Positions 9,670 through 19,070 of a stretch of DNA of 64,000 nucleotides are shown here, piece by piece; within the stretch, counting starts at the first letter, position 1, and every line of letters starts with the position of its first letter. The notes under the pieces were generated by a model. That model was not told the origin of the DNA and did not search any database. It saw nothing but the letters and a program-made list of their open reading frames with translations. This DNA comes from Collimonas antrihumi (GTDB lineage Bacteria; Pseudomonadota; Gammaproteobacteria; Burkholderiales; Burkholderiaceae_D), in contig NZ_JAGQED010000014.1 in NCBI RefSeq assembly GCF_018304965.1, forward strand, positions 1-64,000, read 5' to 3'. The translations under genes and the position numbers were made by a program.

Positions 9670-12432
9670 TTATTGCCAGCCGAAGCGGCGGGCATACCAG
9701 CCTTTCATCGCCTGTGTCAGCACCGCATAGGCAATCAAGATCAGGACCAGCCAGGGGAAATACATCAGCGGCAGGGCCTGGAATTTGAAATAGCCCGCCA
9801 TTGGCGACATCGGTAACAGGATGCCGACCGCCATGATGACGATGGTCATGCTCAGCAACGGCCAGGACGCGCGGCTTTGGAAGAACGGAATCTTGCGGGT
9901 ACGGATCATGTGCACGATCAGTGTTTGCGACAGCAAGCCTTCGACGAACCAGCCTGTGTGGAACAATGTTTGATGTTCCGGTGCATTCGCGCCGAAGACG
10001 TACCACAGCAAGGCGAAAGTGGTGATGTCGAAGATCGAGCTGATCGGGCCGAAGTAGATCATGAAGCGGCCAATTTCGCCAGCGTTCCAGCGCTGCGGCT
10101 TTTCCAGGAATTCCTTGTCGACATTGTCGAAAGGAATCGTGATTTGCGAAATATCGTAGAGCAGATTTTGCACTAGCAGTTGCAACGGCAGCATCGGCAG
10201 GAACGGCAGAAACGCGCTGGCGAGAAGCACCGAGAACACATTGCCGAAATTCGAGCTGGCCGTCATCTTGATGTATTTCAACATGTTGGCGAAGGTCTTG
10301 CGGCCTTCCAGCACGCCTTCCTCCAGCACCATCAGGCTCTTTTCCAGCAAGATGATATCGGCGGCTTCCTTGGCGATGTCGACTGCGGTATCGACGGAAA
10401 TGCCGATGTCGGCGGCCCGCAGTGCCGGTGCATCGTTAATGCCATCGCCCATGAAACCAACCACGTGGCCCTTGTCATGCAAGACGCGTACGATGCGCTC
10501 CTTGTGGGTCGGGCTGAGTTTGGCAAAGACGGTAGTAGTGTCAACTGCTACTGCCAGTTCGGCATCGCTCATTTTTTCAACGTGTGAGCCCAGCAGCATG
10601 CCATCTACTGCAAGGCCGACTTGACGGCAGATCTTGGCGGTCACCAGTTCATTGTCGCCGGTCAGGATCTTGACAGTGACGCCGTGCGCCTTGAGCGCTT
10701 CCAGTGCTGGTCTGGTGGATTCTTTTGGCGGATCGAGAAAGGCGATATAGCCAATCAGCACCAGATCGGATTCATCGGCAACGCCATACACTTCCTTGGT
10801 TGGCGGCAGATCCTTGGCAGCCACCGCTACTACACGCAAGCCTTCGGCGTTCAGGCTGGATGTGGTGTCGTAGATTTCTTGCAGCAATTCTTTGGTGAAC
10901 GGCACCACCTCGCCGTTGTGGCGTGCGTGGGTACAGACTGAGACGATTTCTTCAACCGCACCTTTGCAGATCAGTTCGTGATGGTCGTCCCGTTCGCTGA
11001 CCACCACCGACATGCGGCGGCGCTGGAAGTCGAACGGAATTTCGTCGACCTTGCGATAGGCCGAAGCCAGCGCCATTTCGCGCTGCAGCTCGGCATGTTC
11101 GAGGACGGCGACGTCGAGCAGGTTTTTCAGGCCGGTTTGATAGTGGCTGTTGAGGTAGGCGTATTCCAATACCAGGTCATCCTGCTCGCCGAGGATGTCG
11201 GTATGGCGCTCCAGGAAAATCTTGTCCTGGGTCAGGGTCCCGGTCTTGTCGGTACACAGCACGTCCATGGCGCCGAAGTTCTGGATCGCATCGAGGCGCT
11301 TGACGATCACCTTCTTGCGCGACAGGGCGACGGCGCCCTTGGCCAGCGTCGAGGTGACGATCATCGGCAACATTTCCGGCGTCAGGCCGACGGCAATCGA
11401 CATCGCAAACAGGAAGGCCTCGACCCAGTCGCCTTTGGTAAAACCGTTCAACAAGAACACCACCGGCGTCATCACCATCATGAAGCGGATCAACAGCCAG
11501 CTTACCTTGTTGACGCCCGACTGGAACGCAGTCGGCGTGCGGTCGGTGGCCGTGACGCGTTCAGCCAGCGCCCCGAAATAAGTCTGATTGCCCGTGGTGA
11601 CGACGATCGCGGTAGCCGATCCGCTGACCACGTTGGTGCCCATGAAGCACAGGTTGTCGAGTTCCAGCGGATTGCCGGTGACGATGCCGCGATGGGTAAG
11701 GAATTTTTCCACCGGCAACGATTCGCCGGTCATTGCCGCCTGGCTGATAAACAGATCCTTGGCGGTCAGCAAGCGCAGATCGGCTGGAATCATGTCGCCG
11801 GCGGAGAGCTGGACGATATCGCCCGGCACCAGTTTCTTGATCGGCAGCTCGATCCGGCGCGCACCCTTCGGATGCAAGGTCACGTCAAAGTAGCGCAATG
11901 CCTCCTCAGCGATGTCCTGGGCCAGATCGTGACGCAGCACGGTGGCCGTATTGCTGACCATGGCCTTGAGTTTGTCGGCGGCATTGTTGGAGCGTGACTC
12001 CTGGACGAAGCGCAGCAAGGTCGACAGCAGCACCATCGAGCCGATGACGATGGTGGCTTTCATATCTTCGGTCAGATACGATACGCCGGCCAGTACGGTC
12101 AGCAGCAGGTTAAACGGGTTTTTGTAGCATTGCCACAGATGCGTCCATTTTGAAATCGGCTTTTGATGCTCGACTTCATTGGGGCCCGCGCTGACGCGGA
12201 TATCGTCGGCCTCAGCTTCGGTCAGGCCGTCCGCACGGCTGTGCAGTTTCGTGAACAGTTCGCTGATGTCGATACTTGCCGCGGTTGACAAGGTTTCTGC
12301 CAGTGAAGGTGGCACTTCCTTGGTAACCGGCGTGCTGCGAAACATGTCCGCGCCAAGACGGCGAAAGTGGCGATCCATGCCATGCGTGCGGACAAAGCTG
12401 ACGAATGTTTCTTTAAGAATATTCAGATTCAT
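9670..12432 (-). CDS. mgtA: Magnesium-translocating P-type ATPase (MgtA/MgtB type)
   Basis: P3B-type ATPase that imports Mg2+ using ATP. The 920-residue product has the cation-ATPase N domain, the TGES actuator motif (AAMTGESLPVEK), the phosphorylation site CTDKTGTLTQD, the hinge GDGINDAPALRAADIG, and about ten membrane helices. The start at 12432 (MNLNILKETF) has AGAAGAA upstream, whereas the alternative at 12456 has no ribosome site. It is transcribed alone. Three 14-bp repeats lie about 80-120 bp upstream and may be regulatory. mgtA and mgtB types cannot be separated with certainty by eye. Confidence 0.95.
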   Translation of the reverse strand: MNLNILKETFVSFVRTHGMDRHFRRLGADMFRSTPVTKEVPPSLAETLSTAASIDISELFTKLHSRADGLTEAEADDIRVSAGPNEVEHQKPISKWTHLWQCYKNPFNLLLTVLAGVSYLTEDMKATIVIGSMVLLSTLLRFVQESRSNNAADKLKAMVSNTATVLRHDLAQDIAEEALRYFDVTLHPKGARRIELPIKKLVPGDIVQLSAGDMIPADLRLLTAKDLFISQAAMTGESLPVEKFLTHRGIVTGNPLELDNLCFMGTNVVSGSATAIVVTTGNQTYFGALAERVTATDRTPTAFQSGVNKVSWLLIRFMMVMTPVVFLLNGFTKGDWVEAFLFAMSIAVGLTPEMLPMIVTSTLAKGAVALSRKKVIVKRLDAIQNFGAMDVLCTDKTGTLTQDKIFLERHTDILGEQDDLVLEYAYLNSHYQTGLKNLLDVAVLEHAELQREMALASAYRKVDEIPFDFQRRRMSVVVSERDDHHELICKGAVEEIVSVCTHARHNGEVVPFTKELLQEIYDTTSSLNAEGLRVVAVAAKDLPPTKEVYGVADESDLVLIGYIAFLDPPKESTRPALEALKAHGVTVKILTGDNELVTAKICRQVGLAVDGMLLGSHVEKMSDAELAVAVDTTTVFAKLSPTHKERIVRVLHDKGHVVGFMGDGINDAPALRAADIGISVDTAVDIAKEAADIILLEKSLMVLEEGVLEGRKTFANMLKYIKMTASSNFGNVFSVLLASAFLPFLPMLPLQLLVQNLLYDISQITIPFDNVDKEFLEKPQRWNAGEIGRFMIYFGPISSIFDITTFALLWYVFGANAPEHQTLFHTGWFVEGLLSQTLIVHMIRTRKIPFFQSRASWPLLSMTIVIMAVGILLPMSPMAGYFKFQALPLMYFPWLVLILIAYAVLTQAMKGWYARRFGWQ

Positions 12433-12510
12433 GGAGTTCTTCTTTTTTTCATGCAATACGGTCGGCTGTCGTCGATCAGAGTGTTGCTTCCTGCCGGTTT
12501 TTTAATTTTT

Positions 12511-12552
12511 TCGATTTAACTTTATCGATTTAACTTTATCGATTTAACTTTA
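12511..12552. repeat. Three perfect 14-bp tandem repeats upstream of the Mg2+ ATPase
   Basis: TCGATTTAACTTTA occurs three times without a mismatch; in the direction of the ATPase gene it reads TAAAGTTAAATCGA. The array lies 79-120 bp before the start codon, where promoter or leader sequence is expected. The GTTAA half-motif loosely resembles PhoP-box halves (GTTTA), but the 14-bp period does not match the 11-bp PhoP spacing. Confidence 0.85.
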
Positions 12553-13163
12553 TGTTAACGACTGGCAATCCATCCGGATGACAACTAGTTAGCGAAAAAA
12601 GTAAAAGCTTTAGGACGGCACCAGACTGTAAATTCGATCGGTGACATCTTGATGACAATCTCGCGTCAATTTCAAGAGCTGGTATCAAGCGCAGATACAC
12701 AGATGTTCGATGGCTCCGGACATCGGCAAAAGCCGTGGTCAGAGCCAGATTCAGCCTAGCGCGCTACCGGAACGGCAACACAGCTTTGCATGAAACAAGA
12801 TCAGGTGGTGGAATACTGTATGGCCGGAAACGAATTCCGGACACTGGGATACCATCATCCGCCGGTGGCGAGATGACGGCAGGGGAAATCCTGCGTTATC
12901 TTGCCGAGGCGGCGCCAGAACGGGTCTGGCTACAACTGTCACTCGAACAAGTGCCCATTAAAAGGGGCTCCATAAAATTTAGACTGGTGGATAGTAGTCG
13001 CGCCGTGGGTGGCGGTCAAGAAAATTGTGCAGGACAGCACTAGTTTTTTCGGCTTTGATTTCATAGTGTTTTTTTGATATTCATATTGTTGTCATTCCAT
13101 TATTCGGCCTTGCCTTTGAGAACCGGAAACCTATACTGAAATTACAAGTAAGCCAAGGAGACG
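12553..13163. other. Intergenic region, no supported gene
   Basis: About 610 bp upstream of both the Mg2+ ATPase (minus) and a small membrane protein (plus). A 102-codon plus frame at 12735-13043 (middle segment MTAGEILRYLAEAAPERVW) has no recognisable domain and no clear ribosome site. It may be spurious or a remnant, so it is not called as a gene. Confidence 0.5.
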
Positions 13164-13349
13164 ATGATGGTCAACCTGATAATGCACAATCTGATTTTCT
13201 TTGTGCCGGCAACCTTGGCCGGGTTGATACTGTGCGGCGAAGTACCGGTAGCATCCAAGTTTGCCAAAGGCAGCTTGCGCGCCATCGGCGCTATTTGCGG
13301 CGCTTTGCTGGCGTTGTTTATTTTGGAAGCCATACCGGTTTTGCTCTGA
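13164..13349 (+). CDS. Small two-helix membrane protein, unknown function
   Basis: 61 residues starting MMVNLIMHNLIFF, with a second possible ATG directly after the first. AAGGAG lies four bases before the first ATG. Two hydrophobic stretches (about residues 8-24 and 39-60) flank a short polar loop, EVPVASKFAKGS, consistent with a double-spanning inner-membrane peptide. No family is recognised. The strong ribosome site and coherent hydrophobic pattern argue for a real gene. Confidence 0.55.
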   Translation: MMVNLIMHNLIFFVPATLAGLILCGEVPVASKFAKGSLRAIGAICGALLALFILEAIPVLL

Positions 13350-13515
13350 AGCCGCAGTCCGTGGAACCACATCGGGATAGCTGACAACATCCCGCAGCCG
13401 CTCTGTTTGCTGCGCAATTGGTCGCCTTATTCCAAGCCGGCGACAACCCCATCCTTTGCATCGCGTGAACGCGTGGGATAATCCCACGCAAATTCTCTTT
13501 TTCACCGGTGCTCAC

Positions 13516-14943
13516 TTGAATAAAATCCGCGCGATCAGTCTCCTCGTTTTATCTTCCGCCTTGTTGAGCGGTGTTCAGGCACAAGAGTCTTCCGCCGGGC
13601 TGCCGGCGACGTTTAGCAAAGCCTTGCAGGTTGCCGGGATTCCGGCCCAAAGCGTTGGCGTGTATGTGCAAGAGGTCGACGGCACGGGAACAGTGCTGGC
13701 ATCGGCCAACGCCGGCGTGCCGTTCAATCCGGCGTCGACCATGAAACTGGTGACGACCGACGCCGCGCTGGAATTGCTGGGGCCGACCTATCGCTGGAAA
13801 ACCCAGGCGTACACCAACGGCAGCCAGGCCGGCAATGTATTGCAAGGAGATCTGATCTTCAAAGGCAACGGCGATCCCAAGCTGGTGCTGGAAAATTTCT
13901 GGCTGTTCCTGCGCCAGATCCGCGCCAAGGGCATTCGCGACATCCGCGGCAATATCGTCCTCGACCGCAGTACGTTTGATGAGAATGCCTACGATCCCTC
14001 CGAATTCGACGGTGATCCGCTGAAGCCTTATAACGTCGGCCCCGACGCCTTGCTGCTGAACTACAAGACGCTGACCTTCCAGTTCGTGCCGAACCTGGAA
14101 ACACGCCAGGTCAATGTGCTGACCGATCCGCCGATGAGCGGTTACCCGGTTACGCCGCCGCGCCTGGGTAGCGGCAATTGCGATGACTGGCAGGGCAAAC
14201 TGCAAGCCACGGTGGATGCCGACGGCGCCAGTTTCAACGGCGCGATGCCGGCCTCTTGCGGTGAAAAGACCTGGTATATCAATCCCTACAAGATGAGCTC
14301 CACCCAATACTTTGGCGCGGTATTCCGGCAAATGTGGGCCGATCTCGGCGGTACTTTCAGCGGCGTGGTGAGAAACGGCGTGACGCCGGCCGGCAGCAGC
14401 CTGATCAGCGAATGGAGTTCGGTGACGTTGCCGGAAGTGATCCGCGACATCAATAAATACAGCAACAACGTGATGGCGCGGCAGGTGTTGCTGACCATTG
14501 CTTCCGATATTTTGAAAGTCCCCGCCACCCCGGAACGCGGCGCGCGCGCCATCCAAAGCTGGTTGACCAACAAGGGCATAGATGCCAGCGGCCTGGTGAT
14601 CGAAAATGGCTCCGGACTGTCACGCAACGAAAGGATTTCCGCCAAGACCATGGGCCGCATGATGACCGCCGCATTCCAGTCGCCGGTCATGCCCGAGTTC
14701 GTCTCCTCGATGCCGCTGGTAGGCTACGACGGCACCATGCGCAAGCGCCTCAAAAACCAAACCGTTGCAGGCCAGGCCCACGTCAAGACCGGCACCCTGA
14801 ACGATGTAAGAGCAATTGCCGGCTACGTCCTGGCCGCCTCCGGCAAATACTACGCAGTGGTATGCCTGATCAACCACCCTAACGCCCCCAGAGGCCAAGC
14901 CGCCCAAGACGGCTTGCTGCAGTGGGTATACGAGAACGGTTGA
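13516..14943 (+). CDS. dacB: D-alanyl-D-alanine carboxypeptidase/endopeptidase (PBP4, peptidase S13)
   Basis: Periplasmic low-molecular-weight penicillin-binding protein that trims or cleaves peptidoglycan cross-links. The TTG at 13516 gives a clean signal peptide (NKIRAISLLVLSSALLSG, cleavage after VQAQ). The ATG 60 bases upstream would add 20 residues before it. Active-site motifs are SxxK as STMK (Ser74-Lys77 from the TTG), SxN as SNN in NKYSNNVMAR, and KTG in HVKTGTLNDV. The 475-residue length and the long insert between SxxK and SxN fit family S13. It is convergent with the TPM operon. Confidence 0.93.
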   Translation: MNKIRAISLLVLSSALLSGVQAQESSAGLPATFSKALQVAGIPAQSVGVYVQEVDGTGTVLASANAGVPFNPASTMKLVTTDAALELLGPTYRWKTQAYTNGSQAGNVLQGDLIFKGNGDPKLVLENFWLFLRQIRAKGIRDIRGNIVLDRSTFDENAYDPSEFDGDPLKPYNVGPDALLLNYKTLTFQFVPNLETRQVNVLTDPPMSGYPVTPPRLGSGNCDDWQGKLQATVDADGASFNGAMPASCGEKTWYINPYKMSSTQYFGAVFRQMWADLGGTFSGVVRNGVTPAGSSLISEWSSVTLPEVIRDINKYSNNVMARQVLLTIASDILKVPATPERGARAIQSWLTNKGIDASGLVIENGSGLSRNERISAKTMGRMMTAAFQSPVMPEFVSSMPLVGYDGTMRKRLKNQTVAGQAHVKTGTLNDVRAIAGYVLAASGKYYAVVCLINHPNAPRGQAAQDGLLQWVYENG

Positions 14944-14956
14944 AATAAGCAGGGAG

Positions 14957-14981
14957 TTAAATTGACTCAGAGTCAATTTAA
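14957..14981. repeat. Palindrome between convergent genes
   Basis: TTAAATTGACTC, one base, then GAGTCAATTTAA is a perfect 12-bp inverted repeat between the dacB stop (14943) and the TPM-gene stop (14990). It may end transcription from either side, although it lacks long T tracts. Its GACTC/GAGTC core resembles that of the palindrome at 163-189, so both may be REP-type elements. Confidence 0.6.
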
Positions 14982-14989
14982 TCGGGCGA

Positions 14990-15493
14990 TCACAAGACCA
15001 GCGGCTTGTCTGACAGCTCGTTCTTTTTCCGGTCTTGATCCGGGAAGTGCTGTGTCAGCAGGGCGTTCATTTGCTCTAGTGCTGCCAGCGTGCTGTCGTG
15101 AAATGCGCCGTTGGCGAACTCCTTGGTCATGGTTTTGCACACGGCTTGCCATTCGGCAGACTTGGTGGCGCGGCCGATGGCGCGGTCGACAATGATCTCG
15201 ACCTTGTGATCGGCCAGGTTCACGTAGAGTAAGACGCCAACGTTTTCTTCGGTGTCCCAGATCCGATAATGCGAGAACAGTTCATGGGCGCGATTGCGTG
15301 AGGTTACGCCATTGAGTACTGCCGGCAAGCTCAGCGACCCTTCCACAATCATTTTGACTTCGGCCCGATGCGTGATTTCGCCTTCAGCAATCTTTTGCTG
15401 GATAGCCTTGAGCGTGGCTGCCGTAAATGCGCGTTGCGCGCTGCGTCGCGTGGTTAGCAGATGGCGCCAGAGGCGTTGCAAAGTTTTTCCCAT
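14990..15493 (-). CDS. TPM-domain protein, cytosolic type
   Basis: 167-residue protein with a TPM (YgcG/TPM_phosphatase) domain, visible as RIWDTEENVGVLLYVNLADH and VEIIVDRAIGRATKSAEW. It has no signal peptide, unlike the upstream TPM protein. The ATG at 15493 shares its A with the upstream TAA stop (TAATG), indicating translational coupling, so the TTG six bases earlier is not preferred. It is the last gene of the lemA-TPM-TPM operon. In related clusters these proteins accompany LemA in the membrane, with unclear biochemical roles. Confidence 0.85.
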   Translation of the reverse strand: MGKTLQRLWRHLLTTRRSAQRAFTAATLKAIQQKIAEGEITHRAEVKMIVEGSLSLPAVLNGVTSRNRAHELFSHYRIWDTEENVGVLLYVNLADHKVEIIVDRAIGRATKSAEWQAVCKTMTKEFANGAFHDSTLAALEQMNALLTQHFPDQDRKKNELSDKPLVL

Positions 15494-16380
15494 TACCAAT
15501 CTCCCGACGCGCCGCCGCCATCGAATCCACCGCCGCCGCCGGAAAAGCCGCCACCGCCGCCAAAACCTCCGCCTCCGCCGCCACCCCCAAAACCACCGCC
15601 GCCACGTCCGCTCTGGCTCAAGATGCTGCCGATGATGACACCGGCGGCGTTGCCCCAGACGTTGCTGTTAAGGGCGCGGCCAGAACCGGCGCTGCCGCCG
15701 CGTGCGCGCGAAATGATGGTGATCAAGATGAAGAAGCCGAAGAACAGCAGCGGCGCCAAAGCGCCAAGCCAGTCGGAAGACGGCTCTTGCGCGGGCCCGG
15801 ACTTACGGCTGGGCGGCGCGAAATTCTCCTGGTCCAGCAATGGCATGATGGCTGAGATGCCGGCAGTCAGGCCGCCGTAATAGTCGTTTTTAGAAAAATA
15901 CGGAGCGATGATTTCCTGCAATACGCGTTTGGACTGCGCATCGGTCAACGTGCCCTGGACGCCGCGCCCGGTCAAGATCATCATGCGCCGCAAGGCTTTC
16001 GGATTGTCTTTCGCCACTAGCAGGATGACGCCATCGTCGATCCCTTTGCGGCCCAATTTCCATGCATCAGCCACCCGTACGGCATAGTCCTCGATGCCTT
16101 CCGGCTCGGTCTTGCTGAGCAACAGGATTGCGATCTGGCTGCCGGTGCGTGCTTCGTACTCGCTCAAGGTATTGTCGAGCGTATCGCGCTGGGCCGGCTG
16201 AAGCATGCCGACCAGGTCGGTGACATGCGCTTGCAGGGGCGGCACAGCAACCTGCGTCGCCATGGTCTGCGCCATGACGGGCGTTGCCGATATGCTCAGC
16301 AGCGCCAGGCAGCAAGCCAGCGCCGGCGCCAATAGCAGCGCGCGGATTGCGGGGATTGCACGTATCACCTTAAGCGACAT
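15493..16380 (-). CDS. TPM-domain protein with Gly-rich tail (YgcG family)
   Basis: 295 residues: a signal segment with hydrophobic core ALLLAPALACCLALLSISA, a periplasmic TPM domain (about 50-170, including GSQIAILLLSKTEPEGIEDY), one membrane helix near 210-225 (FFGFFILITIISRA), and a tail of Gly-Gly-Gly-Phe repeats ending in GGGASGDW. This layout is typical of YgcG proteins. Start and stop overlap the neighbouring genes by one base each (TAATG), so the three genes are coupled. The repetitive tail lies on a very GC-rich stretch at 15500-15610. Confidence 0.9.
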   Translation of the reverse strand: MSLKVIRAIPAIRALLLAPALACCLALLSISATPVMAQTMATQVAVPPLQAHVTDLVGMLQPAQRDTLDNTLSEYEARTGSQIAILLLSKTEPEGIEDYAVRVADAWKLGRKGIDDGVILLVAKDNPKALRRMMILTGRGVQGTLTDAQSKRVLQEIIAPYFSKNDYYGGLTAGISAIMPLLDQENFAPPSRKSGPAQEPSSDWLGALAPLLFFGFFILITIISRARGGSAGSGRALNSNVWGNAAGVIIGSILSQSGRGGGGFGGGGGGGGFGGGGGFSGGGGGFDGGGASGDW

Positions 16381-16979
16381 TATTTTTTGCCGCCGAAATC
16401 AACGTCGGGCGAAGTCGAGATGGCTTTTTCATTATCCACCGTGAACGAAGGCTTGACCTTGTAGCTCATCGCCATCGCAGTCAGATTGGTCGGGAAGCTG
16501 CGTGCCAGCACGTTGTAATCCTGGACTGCGACGATGTAGCGGTTACGCGCTACCTTGATGCGGTTTTCTATGCCTTCCAGTTGCGACTGGGCATCGCGGT
16601 ATAAGCCGTCTGCTTTCAGTTGCGGGTAGTTCTCTGACACAGCCATCAAGCGCGACAAGGCCGACGACAGTTGCCCCTGCACTTGCTGGAATTTCTCGAA
16701 CGCCGCGGGATCGTTCAGCACTTCCGGCGTGATCTGGAAGCTGGTCGCTGCGGAGCGGGCTTTGGTCACGGCTTCAAAAGTAGCTTCTTCATGGACGGCA
16801 TAGGCTTTCACGATCTGGGCGATTTTCGGCACCAGGTCGGCGCGTCCCTGATATTGATTGACGACTTCGCCCCAGGCGGCTTTTACAGCCTCATCCTTGG
16901 TTTGGAAATCGTTGTAGCCGCAAGCGCTGAGTGATGAGAGGAAAGCAATAGTAGCCAGCCATTTGAAGAAAGTTTTCAT
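16380..16979 (-). CDS. lemA: LemA family lipoprotein
   Basis: 199 residues from the ATG at 16979 (MKTFFKWLATIAFL), with lipobox SLSACG (Cys20). The rest is the helical LemA domain: NQYQGRADLVPKIAQIVKAY, a coiled-coil middle, and YNVLARSFPTNLTAMAM near the C-terminus. A longer reading to 17021 places extra residues ahead of the signal peptide and is rejected. It is first in an operon with two TPM-domain genes, with its TAA overlapping the next ATG. The function of LemA is not settled. Confidence 0.92.
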   Translation of the reverse strand: MKTFFKWLATIAFLSSLSACGYNDFQTKDEAVKAAWGEVVNQYQGRADLVPKIAQIVKAYAVHEEATFEAVTKARSAATSFQITPEVLNDPAAFEKFQQVQGQLSSALSRLMAVSENYPQLKADGLYRDAQSQLEGIENRIKVARNRYIVAVQDYNVLARSFPTNLTAMAMSYKVKPSFTVDNEKAISTSPDVDFGGKK

Positions 16980-17119
16980 GGATATCCCTGATAAAAGAAG
17001 CAATGTAATGCACGTTAGCAAACTATCGATACCTGCTCAAGTGTTAAATAGCCGCTACTCCGGTCATTCCCGGCTAAATTGGACTTACAATGCGGGGTTC
17101 GTATTATTGAGGCTTGATC

Positions 17120-17947
17120 GTGACTTTTATCGAAAAACTATCCGCCGCCTGGAGCGCCAACAATTCTTTGCTGTGCGTAGGGCTGGACCCAGATATTGCC
17201 AAATTCCCATCACATTTGCAGCAACAACCGGATGCCATCTTTACTTTCTGCAAGGAAATTATAGACGCTACCGCGGCCACTGCGTGCGCTTTCAAGCCGC
17301 AGATTGCCTATTTTTCCGCGATACGGGCAGAAGACCAGCTGGAAGCGATTTGCGACTACCTGCGCACAAATTACCCGCAGATACCGATTGTGATGGACGC
17401 CAAGCGTGGTGACATTGGCGCTACCGCCGAGCAATATGCACGCGAAGCATTCGAGCGCTACGGCGCCGACGCCGTGACCGTGAGCCCGTACATGGGCTTC
17501 GATTCGGTCGCACCGTACCTGGAATGGAAGGATCGCGGCGCCATCGTGTTATGCCGCACCTCCAATGCCGGCGGTTCCGATCTGCAATTCCTGAAGGTGG
17601 ATGGCGTACCGCTGTACCAACATGTGGCGCGCCTGGTGGCTGAAAAATGGAACACCAACGGCCAGTGCGGCCTGGTGGTAGGAGCAACTTTCCCGCAGGA
17701 GTTGGCGCAAGTGCGCAGCATCATCGGCGACATGCCGTTGCTGGTGCCGGGGGTTGGCGCTCAAGGCGGGGACATTCAGGCGACCGTGAATGCCGGCAAA
17801 ACGGCAAACGGCATGGGCATGATGATCAACTCATCACGCGCCATCTTGTATGCCAAGCCCGATCAGGCTACCGGTGAGGACTTCGCCCAGGCCGCGCGCC
17901 GCGTGGCCGAGGAAACCCGCGATGCGATCAATCGTTTTCGGGCCTGA
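17120..17947 (+). CDS. pyrF: Orotidine 5'-phosphate decarboxylase (long form)
   Basis: Converts OMP to UMP, the last step of pyrimidine synthesis. The GTG at 17120 gives [11 protein letters not shown] and has GAGG about seven bases upstream; the TTG six bases earlier sits too close to it. Motifs: LLCVGLDPD near the start, and [17 protein letters not shown] with the catalytic Asp/Lys pair. 275 residues is the length of the PyrF type 2 subfamily common in beta-proteobacteria. It is divergent from lemA and convergent with pncC. Confidence 0.96.
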   Translation: MTFIEKLSAAWSANNSLLCVGLDPDIAKFPSHLQQQPDAIFTFCKEIIDATAATACAFKPQIAYFSAIRAEDQLEAICDYLRTNYPQIPIVMDAKRGDIGATAEQYAREAFERYGADAVTVSPYMGFDSVAPYLEWKDRGAIVLCRTSNAGGSDLQFLKVDGVPLYQHVARLVAEKWNTNGQCGLVVGATFPQELAQVRSIIGDMPLLVPGVGAQGGDIQATVNAGKTANGMGMMINSSRAILYAKPDQATGEDFAQAARRVAEETRDAINRFRA

Positions 17948-17949
17948 AA

Positions 17950-18453
17950 TTATTTCAAGAAGCGCAACAAACCTTGCAGCGCATGAATCACGGTTTGTTC
18001 GCGCACGGCGCGCCGGTCGCCTGAGAACACCAGGCGCTCGGTATGGGTGTGATGGCCGACCGACCAGCCGAAACATACGGTGCCGACCGGTTTGCCTGGC
18101 ACCGCACCGCCCGGGCCGGCAATGCCGGTGGTGGAAACGGTGACGTCGGCATTGCTGTTGGCCAGCGCACCTTCCGCCATGGCGCCAGCGATTTCTTCGC
18201 TGACTGTTCCATATTGAGCAATCTCGGCTTCCGGGATGTCCAGCAATTCGGTCTTGGATGCATTGGAATAGGTGACGAAACCGCAATCGAACCATTCCGA
18301 CGAACCGGCGATTTCAGTGATTGCTTGCGACACCCCGCCGCCGGTGCAGGATTCAGCGGTAGACAGGAACCAGTTCCTGGCCTGCAGGGCGTGCCCGACT
18401 TGTGCTGCCAGATCAGTGATTTGTTCAGTGGTATCGTCAAGCACGGTGTTCAT
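17950..18453 (-). CDS. pncC: Nicotinamide-nucleotide amidohydrolase (CinA C-terminal family)
   Basis: Deamidates NMN to nicotinate mononucleotide in NAD recycling. The 167-residue protein is a stand-alone CinA C-terminal domain. It carries the signature STAESCTGGGVSQAITEIAG near residues 31-50, the following GFVTYSNASK, and the glycine-rich TTGIAGPGGAVPGKPVGTV. It lacks the N-terminal CinA domain, as expected for PncC. Its stop is two bases from the pyrF stop on the other strand. The upstream gene pgpA is about 90 bp away on the same strand. Confidence 0.93.
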   Translation of the reverse strand: MNTVLDDTTEQITDLAAQVGHALQARNWFLSTAESCTGGGVSQAITEIAGSSEWFDCGFVTYSNASKTELLDIPEAEIAQYGTVSEEIAGAMAEGALANSNADVTVSTTGIAGPGGAVPGKPVGTVCFGWSVGHHTHTERLVFSGDRRAVREQTVIHALQGLLRFLK

Positions 18454-18541
18454 GTCGAAGCTCCTGTTTTCTGCCTAGTCGGTGGTTACATACTGCCACT
18501 TGTTGCGGCCAGATGCAATCCGTCAAAGGTAGCCAGTTAAC

Positions 18542-19060
18542 TTAAAACAACCGCCACAAGGCCAACACCAACAGCGTATAAAACGCTGCCACAATGTCAT
18601 CCCACATGACACCGAAGCCACCCTTGAGATGACGGTCGAAATAGGCAATCGGCGGCGGTTTGACCATGTCGAAAAAACGGAACACGACAAACGCGCCGAA
18701 CTGTGCCGGCAAGCTGGCCGGCGTGACCAGCACCAGCACCAGCCAGAACGCGATGATTTCATCCCATACCATGCTGCCGTGATCCGGTGCGCCAAGATGG
18801 CGGCCGGTGCTTTGGCAAGTCCAGATACCGACCACAAAACCGGCGGCGATGATCACCAGCCAGTTCAGCGGAGTGAAAATTTCCGGCCAGCGGGTAGTCA
18901 GCACCACATACGATAACCAGCCGAACAAGGTGCCGAAGGTGCCCGGCATGACGGGCGAGAGTCCGCTGCCAAATCCTTGTGCAATGAAGTGCGCCGGGTG
19001 CGACAGCATGAAGCGGGCGCTGGCTTTGATCGGTTGAGGAGTGGGGTTGGCTTGGGTCAT
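18542..19060 (-). CDS. pgpA: Phosphatidylglycerophosphatase A
   Basis: Inner-membrane phosphatase forming phosphatidylglycerol from its phosphate ester. 172 residues with family signatures GSGLSPVMPGTFGTL near residue 32, DHGSMVWDEIIAFWL near 92, and KGGFGVMWDDIVAAFYT near the C-terminus; the conserved Asp residues in these segments support catalysis. About four membrane segments are present. It follows thiL on the minus strand, a common pairing in beta-proteobacteria, with a 14-bp repeat array in the gap. Confidence 0.95.
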   Translation of the reverse strand: MTQANPTPQPIKASARFMLSHPAHFIAQGFGSGLSPVMPGTFGTLFGWLSYVVLTTRWPEIFTPLNWLVIIAAGFVVGIWTCQSTGRHLGAPDHGSMVWDEIIAFWLVLVLVTPASLPAQFGAFVVFRFFDMVKPPPIAYFDRHLKGGFGVMWDDIVAAFYTLLVLALWRLF

Positions 19061-19070
19061 GTAGTGCGAT

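Noticed and set aside
10978-11997. 339-codon plus frame opposite the Mg2+ ATPase
   Set aside because: Antisense shadow; composition is low-complexity in His/Gln/Arg as expected for a mirror frame.
12735-13043. 102-codon ORF in the gap beside the Mg2+ ATPase
   Set aside because: No family, weak start, mixed composition; kept only as a note on the intergenic region.
15500-15610. GC-rich repeat block as a separate repeat element
   Set aside because: It is explained by the Gly-Gly-Gly-Phe coding repeats of the TPM protein tail.
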